From Hortaea werneckii (taxonomy: Eukaryota; Ascomycota; Dothideomycetes; Mycosphaerellales; Teratosphaeriaceae), in NCBI GenBank assembly GCA_037044905.1, contig JBAOKB010000159.1, forward strand, positions 434,001-498,000: a stretch of 64,000 nt of DNA, written 5' to 3'. Of the stretch, positions 1 to 10,668 are shown piece by piece; positions within the stretch are counted from its first letter, which is position 1; the number at the start of each line of letters is the position of its first letter. Below the pieces are notes generated by a model. The model did no database searches, was not told the origin of the DNA, and saw only the letters and a list, made by a program, of their open reading frames with translations. Both the position numbers and the translations under genes were made by a program.

Positions 1-995
1 CGTCGGACTACCGCTCCAGGCACACTGGGCCCCCGGATCAACGCAGCAATGCTAGCAAGCGCTCTGAGAGCACCGTCCGAGCTTCTCGCAAAGGCACATC
101 GCATCATGAATCCGCGGCCGGCGTGCCTCTTCCGGAATCAAAAGCAAACTCCCATTTCTCTGAAGGCCACCGATCAAGGCATACAGCGGCCGATGGACAG
201 AATAGCCATCACAGTAGCCGGCATGAGAGACACGAGTCACCTCATCGCTCGAATCGGGAACGAGAAGTTGAAGTGACCTACTCAGGCTCAAAAGCTCCTT
301 CGTACGTATGCAAAATATCTTATGTCCATGAAGCTCTACTAATGCGGTTTGAACAGTCACGTTAGCCATCGCTCGGCCAAGAAATCCCACCATGATTCCG
401 CTGCAGATGTCGCTCTGCCCGCGTCCAAGGCCCCTTCCCACTACTCAAAACACGGAGGCTCTTCCCACTACAAATCCGCCCACGAAGTACCTCTGCCGGT
501 CTCTCAGCCTCAATCCTACGTCTCCGCAGAGATGTCCCAATGCCAGCTTCCAACCCGGCCTCCTACGTCTCCGCCCGAGACGTCCCGATGCCAGCTTCCA
601 ACCCGGCATCGTACGTGTCTGCCCGCGACATCCCGGTCCCTTCATCTCACGGCGCGGGTTGGGAGGATCCCGAGGTCATGCAGGAGATAATGGCCGAGGA
701 CTTTGACGACAACATGGCGGATATGAAGACCGTTGTTCCGGACGACAGCATTTCGTGTATCGACTACAGCAAGCCCGCGCGTAGCAATACCGGGCCGAGC
801 TTCAAGAGCGCTGCCTCGCGACGGGAGGAGCGTGAGGCGAGACGATCGGAGGCGGCTGGGAGCGATAGAACGGTTAGGGCGTTGAAGAAGGAAGACAAGA
901 AGAGGGATGAGAGTGATCGGTTCAGTGCCGCGACCTTGCCGGCGAAGGGGAGGGAGAAGAAGGAAGGGAAGAGGAGTGTATTCAGCTTCCACTGA
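1..995 (+). CDS. Ser/His-rich repeat protein, 3' part (5' end outside window)
   Basis: The frame is open from the left edge, so the start lies upstream. An intron at 302-356 (GTACGT donor, CTAAT branch site, CAG acceptor) joins two exons rich in Ser, His, Lys and Arg. The protein repeats a loose motif, V-x-L/M-P-x-S-x-x-x-S-Y/H-x-S, ending in near-identical 16-residue copies (VPMPASNPASYVSARD). A basic, charged tail follows and ends in a TGA at 993-995. Between 526 and 528 the frame must shift: GCAGAGAT should be GCNAGAGAT to keep the SYVSARD repeat in register, so one base is missing. I do not recognise the family. Composition suggests a disordered protein. The coding call rests on the repeat continuing across both intron and frame break. 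Confidence 0.7.
534..629 (+). repeat. Two tandem 48-bp coding repeats
   Basis: Positions 534-581 and 582-629 are near-identical 48-bp units, each encoding a 16-residue repeat. Differences are mostly at third codon positions, which supports selection on the protein. A diverged copy lies just upstream and contains the apparent one-base deletion. Confidence 0.85.
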
Positions 996-1761
996 GCTGT
1001 GGAAGATTTCAAGACGCGACAGAACTTTGTCCGGCCTGCAGAATAGGCTGCTGGCGTTGGGGGCGTGATTGGTCTTTGCTATTTTGATTTCTAGCTTGAC
1101 GTGGAGTATGATGGAAGATCCTTTCATTGTTTTTATAATGGCTTCGATGCTGCCGCATAGATATCGAGGCGACCGCTCGTTTGTAGTCTAATGAATCCGA
1201 TCAGATCCTCTGCATTATCCTTGCTGCGGTGACATTTCAATGGCTTTACCGCGAGCCTCACCCTTCATTTCACATCTTGATGGCATGTCCGATAAAGACG
1301 CTGCTTTGACCTTGTCAGGCCGCTGGTCATCTTCCACGGGAAAAGCTTTACGCCACTCGTCCTGGCTCACACAACTGTACCTGTCTGCATCCCTCGTATC
1401 TCTCCTTTGCCCTCTCAATGTTGCAGAGACTGTTCCGGCCTCGCAACAAAGAGATCGATCGGTGCCTCTCCCACGTCAAGCCAGGTCTTCAGGCCATATG
1501 CAATGACCCAAGCCACCAAGTCTTCTTTGTTCCTCCTTATTTCCTGTGGCAACTGCGACTACACTTAGCCTCTGGAAGTCCTTGGACCAAGACCCCGCTT
1601 GGCTGAACCCGGCCTTGGAACAGATTGGAAGACGGGTAGCTGAGTAGTGGTAATATAGAAAAGCAAGCGGCCATGAAGGAGTAAGACCAGAAGCCCTTTG
1701 CTCTCCTTTCTTCCCTCCATTATCGATCGAAAACACCCTCATACCCCTCCTCACCTCTGCA
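996..1761. other. Convergent intergenic region
   Basis: This is the shared 3' flank of the repeat-protein gene (+) and COG5 (-). The open frames here are short, overlap on both strands and look random. I see no RNA gene or repeat. Confidence 0.6.
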
Positions 1762-3362
1762 TCAGCGGCCCAACAACAGCTCCAACCATAACCGCCGCCT
1801 CCCGTTCCCAATTCCCCACTTTCCCTGCCCCTGCCCCTGCTCCCTACCACCACCACCACTACTACCCTTCGCCAGCAGAATCCCCACAGAACCAGACGGG
1901 ATCCGGGTCCCGCGATCCACGCACTCCCTCAGGCTGTCGCGGACACGATCCCGATTCGTGCGGAGCGTGCGCGCGCTGACGCCGCCGCGGGCGAGGATGT
2001 CCTGGACGCGACTGGAGAGCTGGCCGGCCATGGATCGCCAGAAGTAGGAGGGGAGGGAGCTGGTGTCGAGGTGGCGGAGGAGGGGGTCGAGAAGGGTTTC
2101 GTTTGGTTGGTATTGTTGTTGTGATTGGTCTGTTATAGGTTTTGAGGAGGAGCTGGAGGTGAGGAGAGGGTGGTGAGGGGGCTTGATGGTCGACAGGAGG
2201 GATTCTAATGCCACGATGTTCTGGCAGCGGGCAGAGATCTCGAGGAGGGTGCGGTCTAGCGTTGGAAGGGTGGCGAGTGCGCGGGCGAGCGCGGCGACTG
2301 AGGAGGTGAGGGCAGTGTGGAGGTAATTCTGTAAGGCCTGGATAAGCAAGGTAGGCTCAAAGGTCGCCAGTGTCATGCCTTTCTTCGTCGGACTGAGCAG
2401 GTAGAGCGTCTGTAAAGCGGATGTAGCACGGGTCTTCATATCCTCGGTCTGCGCATACGTCTGTCCACCACCGCCACCACCACCACCACTACCAAGTCCC
2501 TGTTGTGATTGCTGCTGCTGCTGCTGCCCTGCACCTCCTTGTCCGCCTGCAGAAGAGCTAGCAAGTAAAGACGACATGCTAAACCCACCCACCACCTGCT
2601 TCGCGCGATCCACCGCCGTCCGCTCCGCCGGTCCCACAATCTCCGCCCTTAACGTCTTACACACAGCCACCTTCCCCAACCCTTCCCCTTCCTCCCCTTT
2701 CCCCGTCGCAGCAAACAAGCCCCGTAACCCCAACAGCGCATGCGCCACCGGCACCAGAGCGCGACAATCCGCAGCAGCAGTAGCACCACCACCACCACCA
2801 CCACCCTACCCTCCCCTCCTCTCCCCACCTCTACCTTCCACCTCCCCAATCAACCCCTCCACCTGCCTCCCCAAATTCACACACCGCTGCACCCCCCTGC
2901 CCAACCTAAGCGTAGCCAGCATCCTTTCCGCCGCAACCCTCACCGTCTCGGCATTCCCATACCTAAGTCGGATATCTTGCGTTCCAAGCGCTCATAACTC
3001 TCCGTCAAACCACGGACCTGCTCCTCGACCTGCTCGAGGAGGCGGCGGCTCGCATCGCGACGGAGGGCGGCGTGCTGGACGAGGGGCAGCGCGTGCGCGG
3101 TCGTGAGGGTGTCGAGGTGGGAGTCGATTTCCTGGGCGTCGAAGAGGAGGCGGGAGAGCGGGGTGGAGAGGTCGAGGGGTGGGGGGTCCGTGGGGAGGTT
3201 GGTGCTGAGGACGAGGCGGTTGGCGTGGGCCGGGGCGGAGAAGGATGGGGTTGTGAGGGCCGCGTAGTCGATGTAGCTGCTCGTCGGATTGGGGTTCGTG
3301 TTGTTGCCGCTGCTGTCGCTGGCGCCGGCGGTGGAGGACAGGGGATCCGTGGGGGCGGACAT
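1762..3362 (-). CDS. COG5: Conserved oligomeric Golgi complex subunit 5 (frame broken)
   Basis: COG5 is part of the eight-subunit COG tether for retrograde vesicles within the Golgi. The N-terminal YIDYAALTTPSF and LDLSTPLSRLLFDAQEIDSH segments, the coiled SYERLERK stretch, the RYGNAETVRVAAERM segment and the C-terminal SARCQNIVALESLLSTIKPP region fit fungal COG5 as I know it. I start at the Met at 3362 (MSAPTDPL), not an upstream Met. Two lesions interrupt the frame. One base is missing near 2964-2966 (GACTTAGGTATG; an extra A gives D-L-R-Y-G-N). An in-frame TAG lies at 2806-2808 beside a GGT microsatellite. A 57-nt phase-0 intron ending at that TAG (donor CAG|GTGGAG) would also remove it. 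A poly-Gln/poly-Gly tract is encoded around 2470-2530. Joined length is about 530 residues. Confidence 0.8.
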
Positions 3363-4435
3363 GGTGGTGGGTGAGGGCGGAGAGAGGCAGGTAGAGGATT
3401 GGGGAGGCAAAGTGTTTGGAGAAGAGGGGTGAAAGGGAGGGGTTCAGGTTGTCATGCAGCTTGCTTTACACAATTCACATGTTATTATAGCGTTGAAGCT
3501 ACCTTTCCATCTGCCTGAATAGCTATACTCATTGTGCACGGACCACCTTTCACATGCAACCAAACCAACCTTTGGGTAGATATCATCTAATAATGTTTGC
3601 ACAATACATAGCAAGCAGGAGGCATGGGCCTTCAGTACTTCAAACTTGCAAGGGATCTTGCAAGCATTCAAACAATCCACACAGAGAAGACCATCGAGAG
3701 ACCCTCCTCACCAACTCCTCTGCCTAAGCCGCCACATCCACTAGAAGTCGGAAAAGAGTAAGGTAGAACAGAGAAAGGGGGATCGCCATCCCACGGCGAA
3801 AGCTTTATGGTATCTTTTCGAAAAAATGAACGCGTTCGAGGTTTTCGACCGACGGAAAAAAAAAAAAAAACGAAAAAACCACCGGCAGCCCAATCCCAGA
3901 TCCATTGTTAACACCCGCCTTCACCTTGCCCATTTTCGAAAAAGAAAAATCAAACGCCATTTCGTCAGATACCCCGCCCAGATCAGTGGGAAAGCCAGCG
4001 AGCCTTCACTGGTCAGTCCTCACCTACCCAAACCCAAGATGATAAAAAAAGGAAAAATTGAAAAAGAGAACGCCTTGTGCGATGCCCTTCGAGGACAAAT
4101 CCGCCCAACCCCAATCCGTATCAACCAGTTTGAATAACGCCTTGTCACCACTCTTGTCATCATGATCCGCGTAAAAGAAAAGCGTAGAAAGACTCCGGTT
4201 CTTCCCTCAAGTCGTCAGAAAATCATAAGCCAGGGCGTTGCTTTTCGCGAAAATTGCTCCATATCGCCCAATCATCGTCACCGTCGTCGCACCAAATCGT
4301 GTCCACCTTCTCAAGCATGGCCATCCATATTTGATGCTTGTTAGCCCCAGACGTGGAGCAGGCCTGACGCCCTCAGAACAGAGTGACATAGCACCCATCA
4401 GTCCACACTCTTTACTCCTCCCGTTGTCATGATCA
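3363..4435. other. Intergenic region with A15 run
   Basis: This separates the COG5 start from the 3' end of the zinc-finger gene, both on the minus strand. It holds a run of 15 A at 3856-3870 and A-rich sequence to about 4070. No credible gene was found. Confidence 0.6.
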
Positions 4436-6453
4436 TCATCTCAAATCCAACTGGAAGGGCTTGAAACTACTGTCCATGCCATTACACCGGGGACACATAC
4501 TCATCCTGCCTCTAGACTGGCCTGAGATGATGGCCTCGACGCAATTGCCACACAGTCCACATATGCAATTGGTACAGGCATAGCTTTCCTTGAGGATAGA
4601 GAGGCGTCGACACCCGGAACAATAGATCTGGACTATGCCATTGTTGCTTGAGCCGCCATAGCCGGAATGTGCTGAGTCGGCGGCGTTGGCCGGAGCACCG
4701 CCTGCGCCGCCGCCGGATCCCGGGCCGAAGAGTGGAGAGGTCGTGTTGGAATCCATCGATGACGGGTTCATGATTTGAAACTGGGAGCCGCTGCTGTCGG
4801 CAGAATCGTGGTGGTGATGATGAGACATGCTGGAGAGAGAGGATTCGACCGAGGGAAATGTTTGCAGATCCGGGAGGTGAGTGGTGTCACCTGCGTTGGG
4901 TGGGGTTAGAGCACGATTGAGGGGGCTGGCCTGGAACGACTGAAATTGGGAGCCTAGGGCAAATGGTGGGAGAGAAGTTCGGGATGGCACCTGGCCAGGT
5001 GAATTGTAGCCTCCGCCGGGACCGGGTGAAGCTGGTATCTATTTGGGAGAGGAAGGGAGGTAGTATCAGCCACGGGTTCGGTTGACTGCATTCGAGTGCA
5101 CCGCTGGGAATGAACTTACAGGTGTCAGGTCTCTCGACCCCTCTTCTTCTGTCGCGCTTGTCGCAGCATCGATCAGATCCTCCCACCGTTTTCCCAATAT
5201 CGCTGCCGCGCTCGGCTCCGCTGAGGAGAAAGCCTTTCTGTCACCGCCACTACCCCGCTTTGCCAACTCTTTGCTCTTCTTACGCTCGTGCTTAGCAAGA
5301 CGTGCCTGCTGTGTCAGACTGCTCTTCCGAGGTCTGTTGTGGCTTCTGGACATAGAGCGCTGCAGCGGCGGAAGGGTAGTAGGGTTGCGATCTGACGGTG
5401 GCGGCGAACGAGCCATGGAACTTGGTAGCAAGCCCGGATGGTGATCCATGCCGGCCGCTGAACTTGCCGGAAAGCTCGTGGGATCGTGCAAACCCGAACC
5501 GGGTTGCATGAAGGTGGCCTCTTCAAGCGCAGGATCCACATGGAAGTGGTTGGTCTTGGACAAGTCATGATGGTTCGCTTGGTCGGCGTAGAAATTCTGA
5601 AGGAAATCCGCTTCAGTGACTGTCGGCGACATCTGTATGGAAGGGAAGCTAATCACCTGTCCAATGTCATTTGGACCCAGCCAGCCTCCGCCTGGGCCGC
5701 CATCATGCAGATGGTTGTGCAGGCCGCCCCGGAGGATGAATCCGGGCGGTGGTGGTGCAGCTGGGCAAGAGCTTGGGCGGCTGAGGCAGCCGGGATCAGC
5801 GAGCCGCGACGGATGTACTCGTCGGAGCTGCGCTGCTGGGCCTGCATGTTGCTGTAGATGGCGGCTGCCTCGGCATCGCCAGTCGTGTAGTAGCCGCCAT
5901 CATGGTTACCCAGGCCGTAGCCTCCTTCGAACGAGGAGCTCAAGCCGGCGCCGGAGGGGTCGAGAAAAGCAGGAGAGAGACCTGTAGGGTCAGAGGAGTG
6001 GTGGGAGTGGTGTGCATGGTGGATGGTGTGGTTGGGGTGGAGGGGGTGAGCGTTGCCGGGCTGATTGTCGGCAGGTGGGCGTTCATGGGGAGGGGAGGAG
6101 ATCATGAGCTCGAAGCTCTCTTTGGTGGCGGGGAGCTTGGGAATGTAGTATTCGGGGTGGGCGCGGCGGATGTGCTCCTGCATGGAGCGGAAGCGCTTCT
6201 CCTGTAGGGCGAGGCATTGTCATTCTCGGTGTCACATATGTTGATAGATGGTGAGACATGTCGGGCGGCAGAGGGGACAGATGGCGAGGAGACAGTGTAT
6301 TCTGGATTGCAGAGAAGAGGACAGAGAGGAGAGACTCACGCCAAGACATCGCTTTCGACAACTGGAGCCATCCTGGTTGCGTAGTGGACACACGACCTCA
6401 TTGTTGGCATCGGTGACGGAGAAGGAGGAGGTCAGCGAGGCTCGGGGTGGCAT
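4436..6453 (-). CDS. Conserved fungal zinc-finger protein (C2H2-like N-terminus, RING-like C-terminus)
   Basis: Four exons give a protein of about 584 residues: 6453-6340, 6201-5677, 5632-5120 and 5038-4436. Introns at 6339-6202 and 5119-5039 have GTGAGT and GTAAGT donors; the 44-nt one at 5676-5633 is less certain. Exons 1 and 2 build a C2H2-like finger (VCPLRNQDGSSCRKRC followed by RSMQEHIRRAHPEYY). The middle is His/Ser/Pro-rich with a basic stretch (RLAKHERKKSKELAKR) and the segment KRWEDLIDAATSATE. The last 70 residues hold a treble-clef or RING-like Cys cluster (CSGCRRL, CTNCICGLCGNC, CPRCNG) and end FKPFQLDLR. It resembles a widespread, unnamed Pezizomycotina protein. A nuclear role is inferred. 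Start chosen as the Met just before the finger. Confidence 0.8.
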
Positions 6454-8487
6454 GCTTGCGGCTGGCAGGCAGCCTGGCACATGGGTCGAGGTGCGAGCTG
6501 TTGCTGTAGCTATTGATGAAGCTACTGCTGCTGGTTGCTGGTGCTGGTGCTGGGGGCCGGTGCTGTTGGTGCTGCGGGCAATACTGCCTGCCTTGGCTCG
6601 CTCGATGGCTCGCCGGGTGCGGTGCACCACACACCTCAGTCCCGAATCGCTCACGGGGAGCACAGACGATAGGGTCGCGTGTGCAATGTGAGGCTGAAGC
6701 TGAAGCTGAAGCTGAAGCTGAGACTAAGGGAGCTGGTTGAGGAGCTGCGAGGAGCTCAGTGGCTTGGTGTGCAGAGACGTGGGTGGGATGCGACGGCCTC
6801 GATCGCCTCGGAGTAGTCTGAGTAACCACAAGAGAGCTTCACTCGAGAGCAGGTGAGCGAGCGAGCGAGTGAGCTGGAGCGAGCTTGGAAGCCGGCTAAC
6901 GGGAGCTGTAGGAAAGCAAGCTCGAGTCGCGGGGCGAATAATACCTCCTAGGTAAGACCTTAAGAGCTCGGCTGAGCTGGGGATAGCAATAGATCAACAA
7001 TCGCCGCGACCACTGCTACGCTACTGTGCTCCTCGTCCCAGTGCGAGTGATCTACCACGGATTTGGGTGGGAGGAGATCAGGGCTGGGGGAGAGCGGCAA
7101 GAATACTGCGAGTGGTGGTGGTGGTGGTGGGGGGAGAGGAGTGGGAGTGGGAGGATGATGATGCTGATGATTGAAGGCGAGGGCGGGGTTCTTGCCCAGG
7201 CGCAGACGTAACCCCACGCCATTGACAGAAAAGCTGGCGCGCGCACAGTTGAGGGAGGGAGGCGAGTACCTCACGTACCTACTTACGGTAGGCCATCATT
7301 CTCGAGCTCCGAACGAGCCCGTCTTTCGATAATGAACACCCTACACAATCCATTCAAACCATCCTCACGACATGGAATCGTCAGCCTCTTCGCTCTCGGT
7401 GGCAACATTCTTCATCTTCTTCAGACCGAGTTTTTTGTCCACCTGCCCAACTGCCATTTGCCCCTCGTCTCCACTTTTCAGTCCCGCGACCGGGCTGTGA
7501 TAGGCCGCGAGAAAGTCGGGATGGGGCGCATTCCAAGCGGCATGGGCGGCGACGACGGCAGCGGCAGCGATTGCGGCAGCGAATCACTGCCTGGACATGC
7601 GATGGATGTCGAATCCGTGGTATGCTGTTCCATCCTGCCCACTCTTCATCACTCGCCTCCGTCCAGCCGTGCGAGGGGCGGAAATATTATCGTCGGCACG
7701 TATATATCTCGTCCGGCGGGATGTGTATGCGCCAGCAGGCAAACTCTGCTGCAGCCGAGTCGCACGTCGCCGCCGCACGCCGCCATGCCGCAACCTGATC
7801 AGATGAGGCCCATCACCACTGCAGCCGGGCCGCGCAGTGCTGATTCATCGTGTCGGAGTACTGCAGTGGTTGTTCGGTACCTAGGTACATACACATACTT
7901 TAAGATAAGGTATGTAGGTAGATGTAGAGGTGCAGAGCAAAACATCTACCCCCCGTTGCGTCTTTCGCTCCAACGTTCCTTGTGACATACATCGCCTAAA
8001 GGAGGTTCGAGAATAGACACCCAGACCACCTTCATCTCCTCCATCATCTCTTCTGCCATCTCGGCCATTCCCGTGCTGCCAACCACATCACGGCGTTGCA
8101 CATGCTCCGTCTTCCCGCTGACGCCCACAGCAACTCGGGGCGAGGCCGATGCACGTCATCTATGCGATCGCTTGAACAACCGAGACCGACTTGGAACTCG
8201 ACACTTTTTTGGCTGCACGAGAGCGCATTCGGCTCATCATCCATTTCTTAGCACCGCCATGGACCGCGTGGCTGTAACACCGATGCCTTCCTGCTTTTCA
8301 TCCGTAGTTCTTTATGTTCCAACTTATCCTTTCACGTCTGCCATGAATGGACCCGATCCACATTGCCTCCTCCTGCCCTGCCTTGAATGCGCATCCATTA
8401 TACCGTGATTGTCATCTTGAACGGGCCGCCGCGCGCTCGTAGACCTACGCCTGCGACCATTCCCACCCCGTTGCAGTAGTGACCACC
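6454..8487. other. Divergent intergenic region with palindromes and short repeats
   Basis: A 2-kb region upstream of both the zinc-finger gene (-) and the MBL-like gene (+). It contains a perfect 12-bp palindrome, GTACCTAGGTAC, at 7877-7888, a related CCTAGGTA at 6947-6954, a GAGC-type run near 6855-6874 and GGT-rich sequence near 7110-7150. Open frames such as 7332-7985 lack any recognisable domain and overlap frames on the other strand, so I do not call a gene. Confidence 0.5.
6693..6722 (+). repeat. GCTGAA microsatellite
   Basis: Nearly five tandem copies of the hexamer GCTGAA lie upstream of the zinc-finger gene, outside the coding region called here. Confidence 0.85.
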
Positions 8488-9954
8488 ATGAGCTTGACCG
8501 TTGAGAAGCTTAACGACGATGCAACGTTCATCTTCGCCTTCGCGCCGCCATTCGCTCCACAGACTAACAACCGGAAGTTTCCTGGCGCCTTTACCATCCT
8601 CATCGATCCTTGGCTCCAAGGCTCCTCCTCCTATCTGCATCCGAGCTTTCAAGAGGCCCAGCATACTGGACGATGCACGATCAACAGCCTGTCCGACTTG
8701 CAGGAACCGCCCGACTTGATCATCATCAGCCAAGAGAAGCCTGATCATTGTCACCAAGAGACATTATGCTCGCTGCCGAATAACACAACCACGACCATTC
8801 TGGCGACACCCCCAGCGGCAAAGAAGATACAATCCTGGGGATACTTTGATGAAGGCACCGTACAGGTGTTGAGACCATATAATCCCAAAGATGGTGACAC
8901 TGTCTTCCGGGCATCGATTCCCTCCTACACCTCCTCGAGTTCCGAGGGTGAGATTACTGTCGCGAACGTCGTAACCAAATACGATGTCACGGGCTTACAC
9001 AACGCCATTGGCATTACCTACCGCTCACCCGGCTCGATTCTGAGCGCACTGAAACGCGAGTCCGTTAATCTCACTGAGCTCCTCAATTACCAAAGCCCTC
9101 GGCCATCCACTAGACCGACGCAACCGAAGCTCCGACAATCAAAATCAGCCTCCCGACTCACCCTCAGTAGAAACAAAGATGCCTCGCTCTCAGCACCATC
9201 GACACCCAAAGGCAGACCACGAACCGCATCCTCCCCGCGCAAACCTACCTTCGACACCGAATCCCTCGACAAGACCTACACCTCACCCTCCCGACCTCCG
9301 GCAATCCCACCAAGCCTCGGAACCCGCTCTCGAACCGATTCCCACACATCCACCACAACCACTACCCCAACACAAACCCCCCTCAACACGACCGCCCACC
9401 GCGAAAAACCCCTAACAGTCCTCTACACCCCGCACGGCATCTCCCTCTCAGCCTTACAACCGTACCTAACGCACTACCTCGAACCGCAACAAGCATCCAG
9501 CAGCAACAACAACAACCGGTCCCCCTCCCCCCTCCCTTCCAACCTCAAAACCCCACCACTTCCACCACCATCCTCTACATTCCGCCTCACAGCCCTCTTC
9601 CACTGCCTCAACACAGAAGCCAACCCGATCTTCCTCGGCGGGACCGTCGCGCACGGCGCCCCCGGGGGAGTCAAGCTGGCGAAAGCCCTGCACGCGCGGC
9701 ATTGGATCGGGACGCACGACGAGGTGAAAGTGCTGAAGGGATGGAGTACGATGTGGATCCGGAGTACGCGGTTTGGGGTCGAGGAGGTGCGGGGGATGTT
9801 GAGGGATGGTGCAGGGGAAGAAGGGAAGAAGGAGAAAGGGAATCGGAGGAAAGATGGAGGGGGAGGAGGAGGAGGGAAGGAGGGGAGGGTGGGGGAGATG
9901 GCGACGGAAGTGCATTGTTTGGAGGCCGGGGGGAGGTTGAGGGTTGATGGGTAG
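8488..9954 (+). CDS. Metallo-beta-lactamase-superfamily-like protein
   Basis: An intronless gene of 488 residues. The N-terminal part has the beta-lactamase fold layout seen in UlaG/RomA-like proteins: a hydrophobic strand with ILIDPWLQGSSS, then LIIISQEKPDHCHQETL in the place of the usual S-H-x-H-x-D-H metal-binding segment. Only part of that His/Asp set is kept (DHCH), so catalysis is uncertain. The C-terminal half has TVLYTPHGI and FLGGTVAHGAPGGVKLAKAL-type segments. Residues from about 200 to 320 are a Ser/Thr/Pro-rich insertion, and the tail is Gly/Lys-rich. The ATG at 8488 is preferred; the in-frame codon before it is not ATG. Substrate unknown. Confidence 0.75.
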   Translation: MSLTVEKLNDDATFIFAFAPPFAPQTNNRKFPGAFTILIDPWLQGSSSYLHPSFQEAQHTGRCTINSLSDLQEPPDLIIISQEKPDHCHQETLCSLPNNTTTTILATPPAAKKIQSWGYFDEGTVQVLRPYNPKDGDTVFRASIPSYTSSSSEGEITVANVVTKYDVTGLHNAIGITYRSPGSILSALKRESVNLTELLNYQSPRPSTRPTQPKLRQSKSASRLTLSRNKDASLSAPSTPKGRPRTASSPRKPTFDTESLDKTYTSPSRPPAIPPSLGTRSRTDSHTSTTTTTPTQTPLNTTAHREKPLTVLYTPHGISLSALQPYLTHYLEPQQASSSNNNNRSPSPLPSNLKTPPLPPPSSTFRLTALFHCLNTEANPIFLGGTVAHGAPGGVKLAKALHARHWIGTHDEVKVLKGWSTMWIRSTRFGVEEVRGMLRDGAGEEGKKEKGNRRKDGGGGGGGKEGRVGEMATEVHCLEAGGRLRVDG

Positions 9955-10668
9955 GAGGTTGTGTGAGGTGAGATTTTGGACGGAGGGGATGCGGGGGTTG
10001 TTGATGATGGTGATGGTGAAGAAGGATATTGGGATCAGCAATTGGGGCAAGAGAACGGGATTCGGGCGTTGCCAGCAAGCTATACTACTTGGTGATTTAC
10101 GATCGACCTGCAGCGTTTTGGATATCTTCATAAGTTGCGGAGTTTGGGGATTGATTGATTGGGAGCAACCTGCGCTGGGACACAGCATGCGCGGTCACTA
10201 CGACTTTGTAATACTTAGCGATTGCCACTTGTATAAACGATGATGATGATGAACACCAGATACAGACAACTGCTACTGCTGGCCAAGACGCCGGCGTCAC
10301 GCAAGGCTAAGGCGGGGTCGATCGCGCTTTGATAGGTGAGATGTGAGATCAAAAAGCGAGACGGATCTGGCCTTCGCTTCCGAGCACCTGTCTGATATCT
10401 CTGTATCGTGCTTTGATTGTATCCGTCTGCTGAACGGCTAGGTCAGTGGAGATGAAAGGAAAATCAATGATCCTGATGCATTGTTTATCCTGTCGAGGGC
10501 GGAGAGGGCCCAAGCGGCACGGTTAGATCCGGATGTGAAAGTCAAAAGAAACGATACCGTGCCTAGCTTTGCATGTGACGTTCGGGTTGCATACCTACGG
10601 CTTTCCCCCCGGACACATTGTAGTAGTTTGAGGCTTGCAGAATGTGGTGATACTATTGTAGGACGCCA
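9955..10668. other. Intergenic region upstream of YVC1
   Basis: Sits between two plus-strand genes. I see no RNA gene or conserved frame. It presumably holds the terminator of the MBL-like gene and the YVC1 promoter. Confidence 0.55.

Noticed and set aside
2649..2849. A valine/leucine-rich minus-strand frame across the GGT tract in COG5
   Set aside because: The Val run is the GGT microsatellite read out of frame; the neighbouring COG5 segments are in another frame.
7332..7985. A 217-codon plus-strand frame between the zinc-finger and MBL genes
   Set aside because: No recognisable domain, no intron signals that extend it, and it overlaps microsatellite-like and palindromic non-coding sequence.
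9466..10188. A 240-codon minus-strand frame over the MBL-like gene end
   Set aside because: Pro/His/Leu-rich antisense shadow of the Ser/Thr/Gly-rich coding region.
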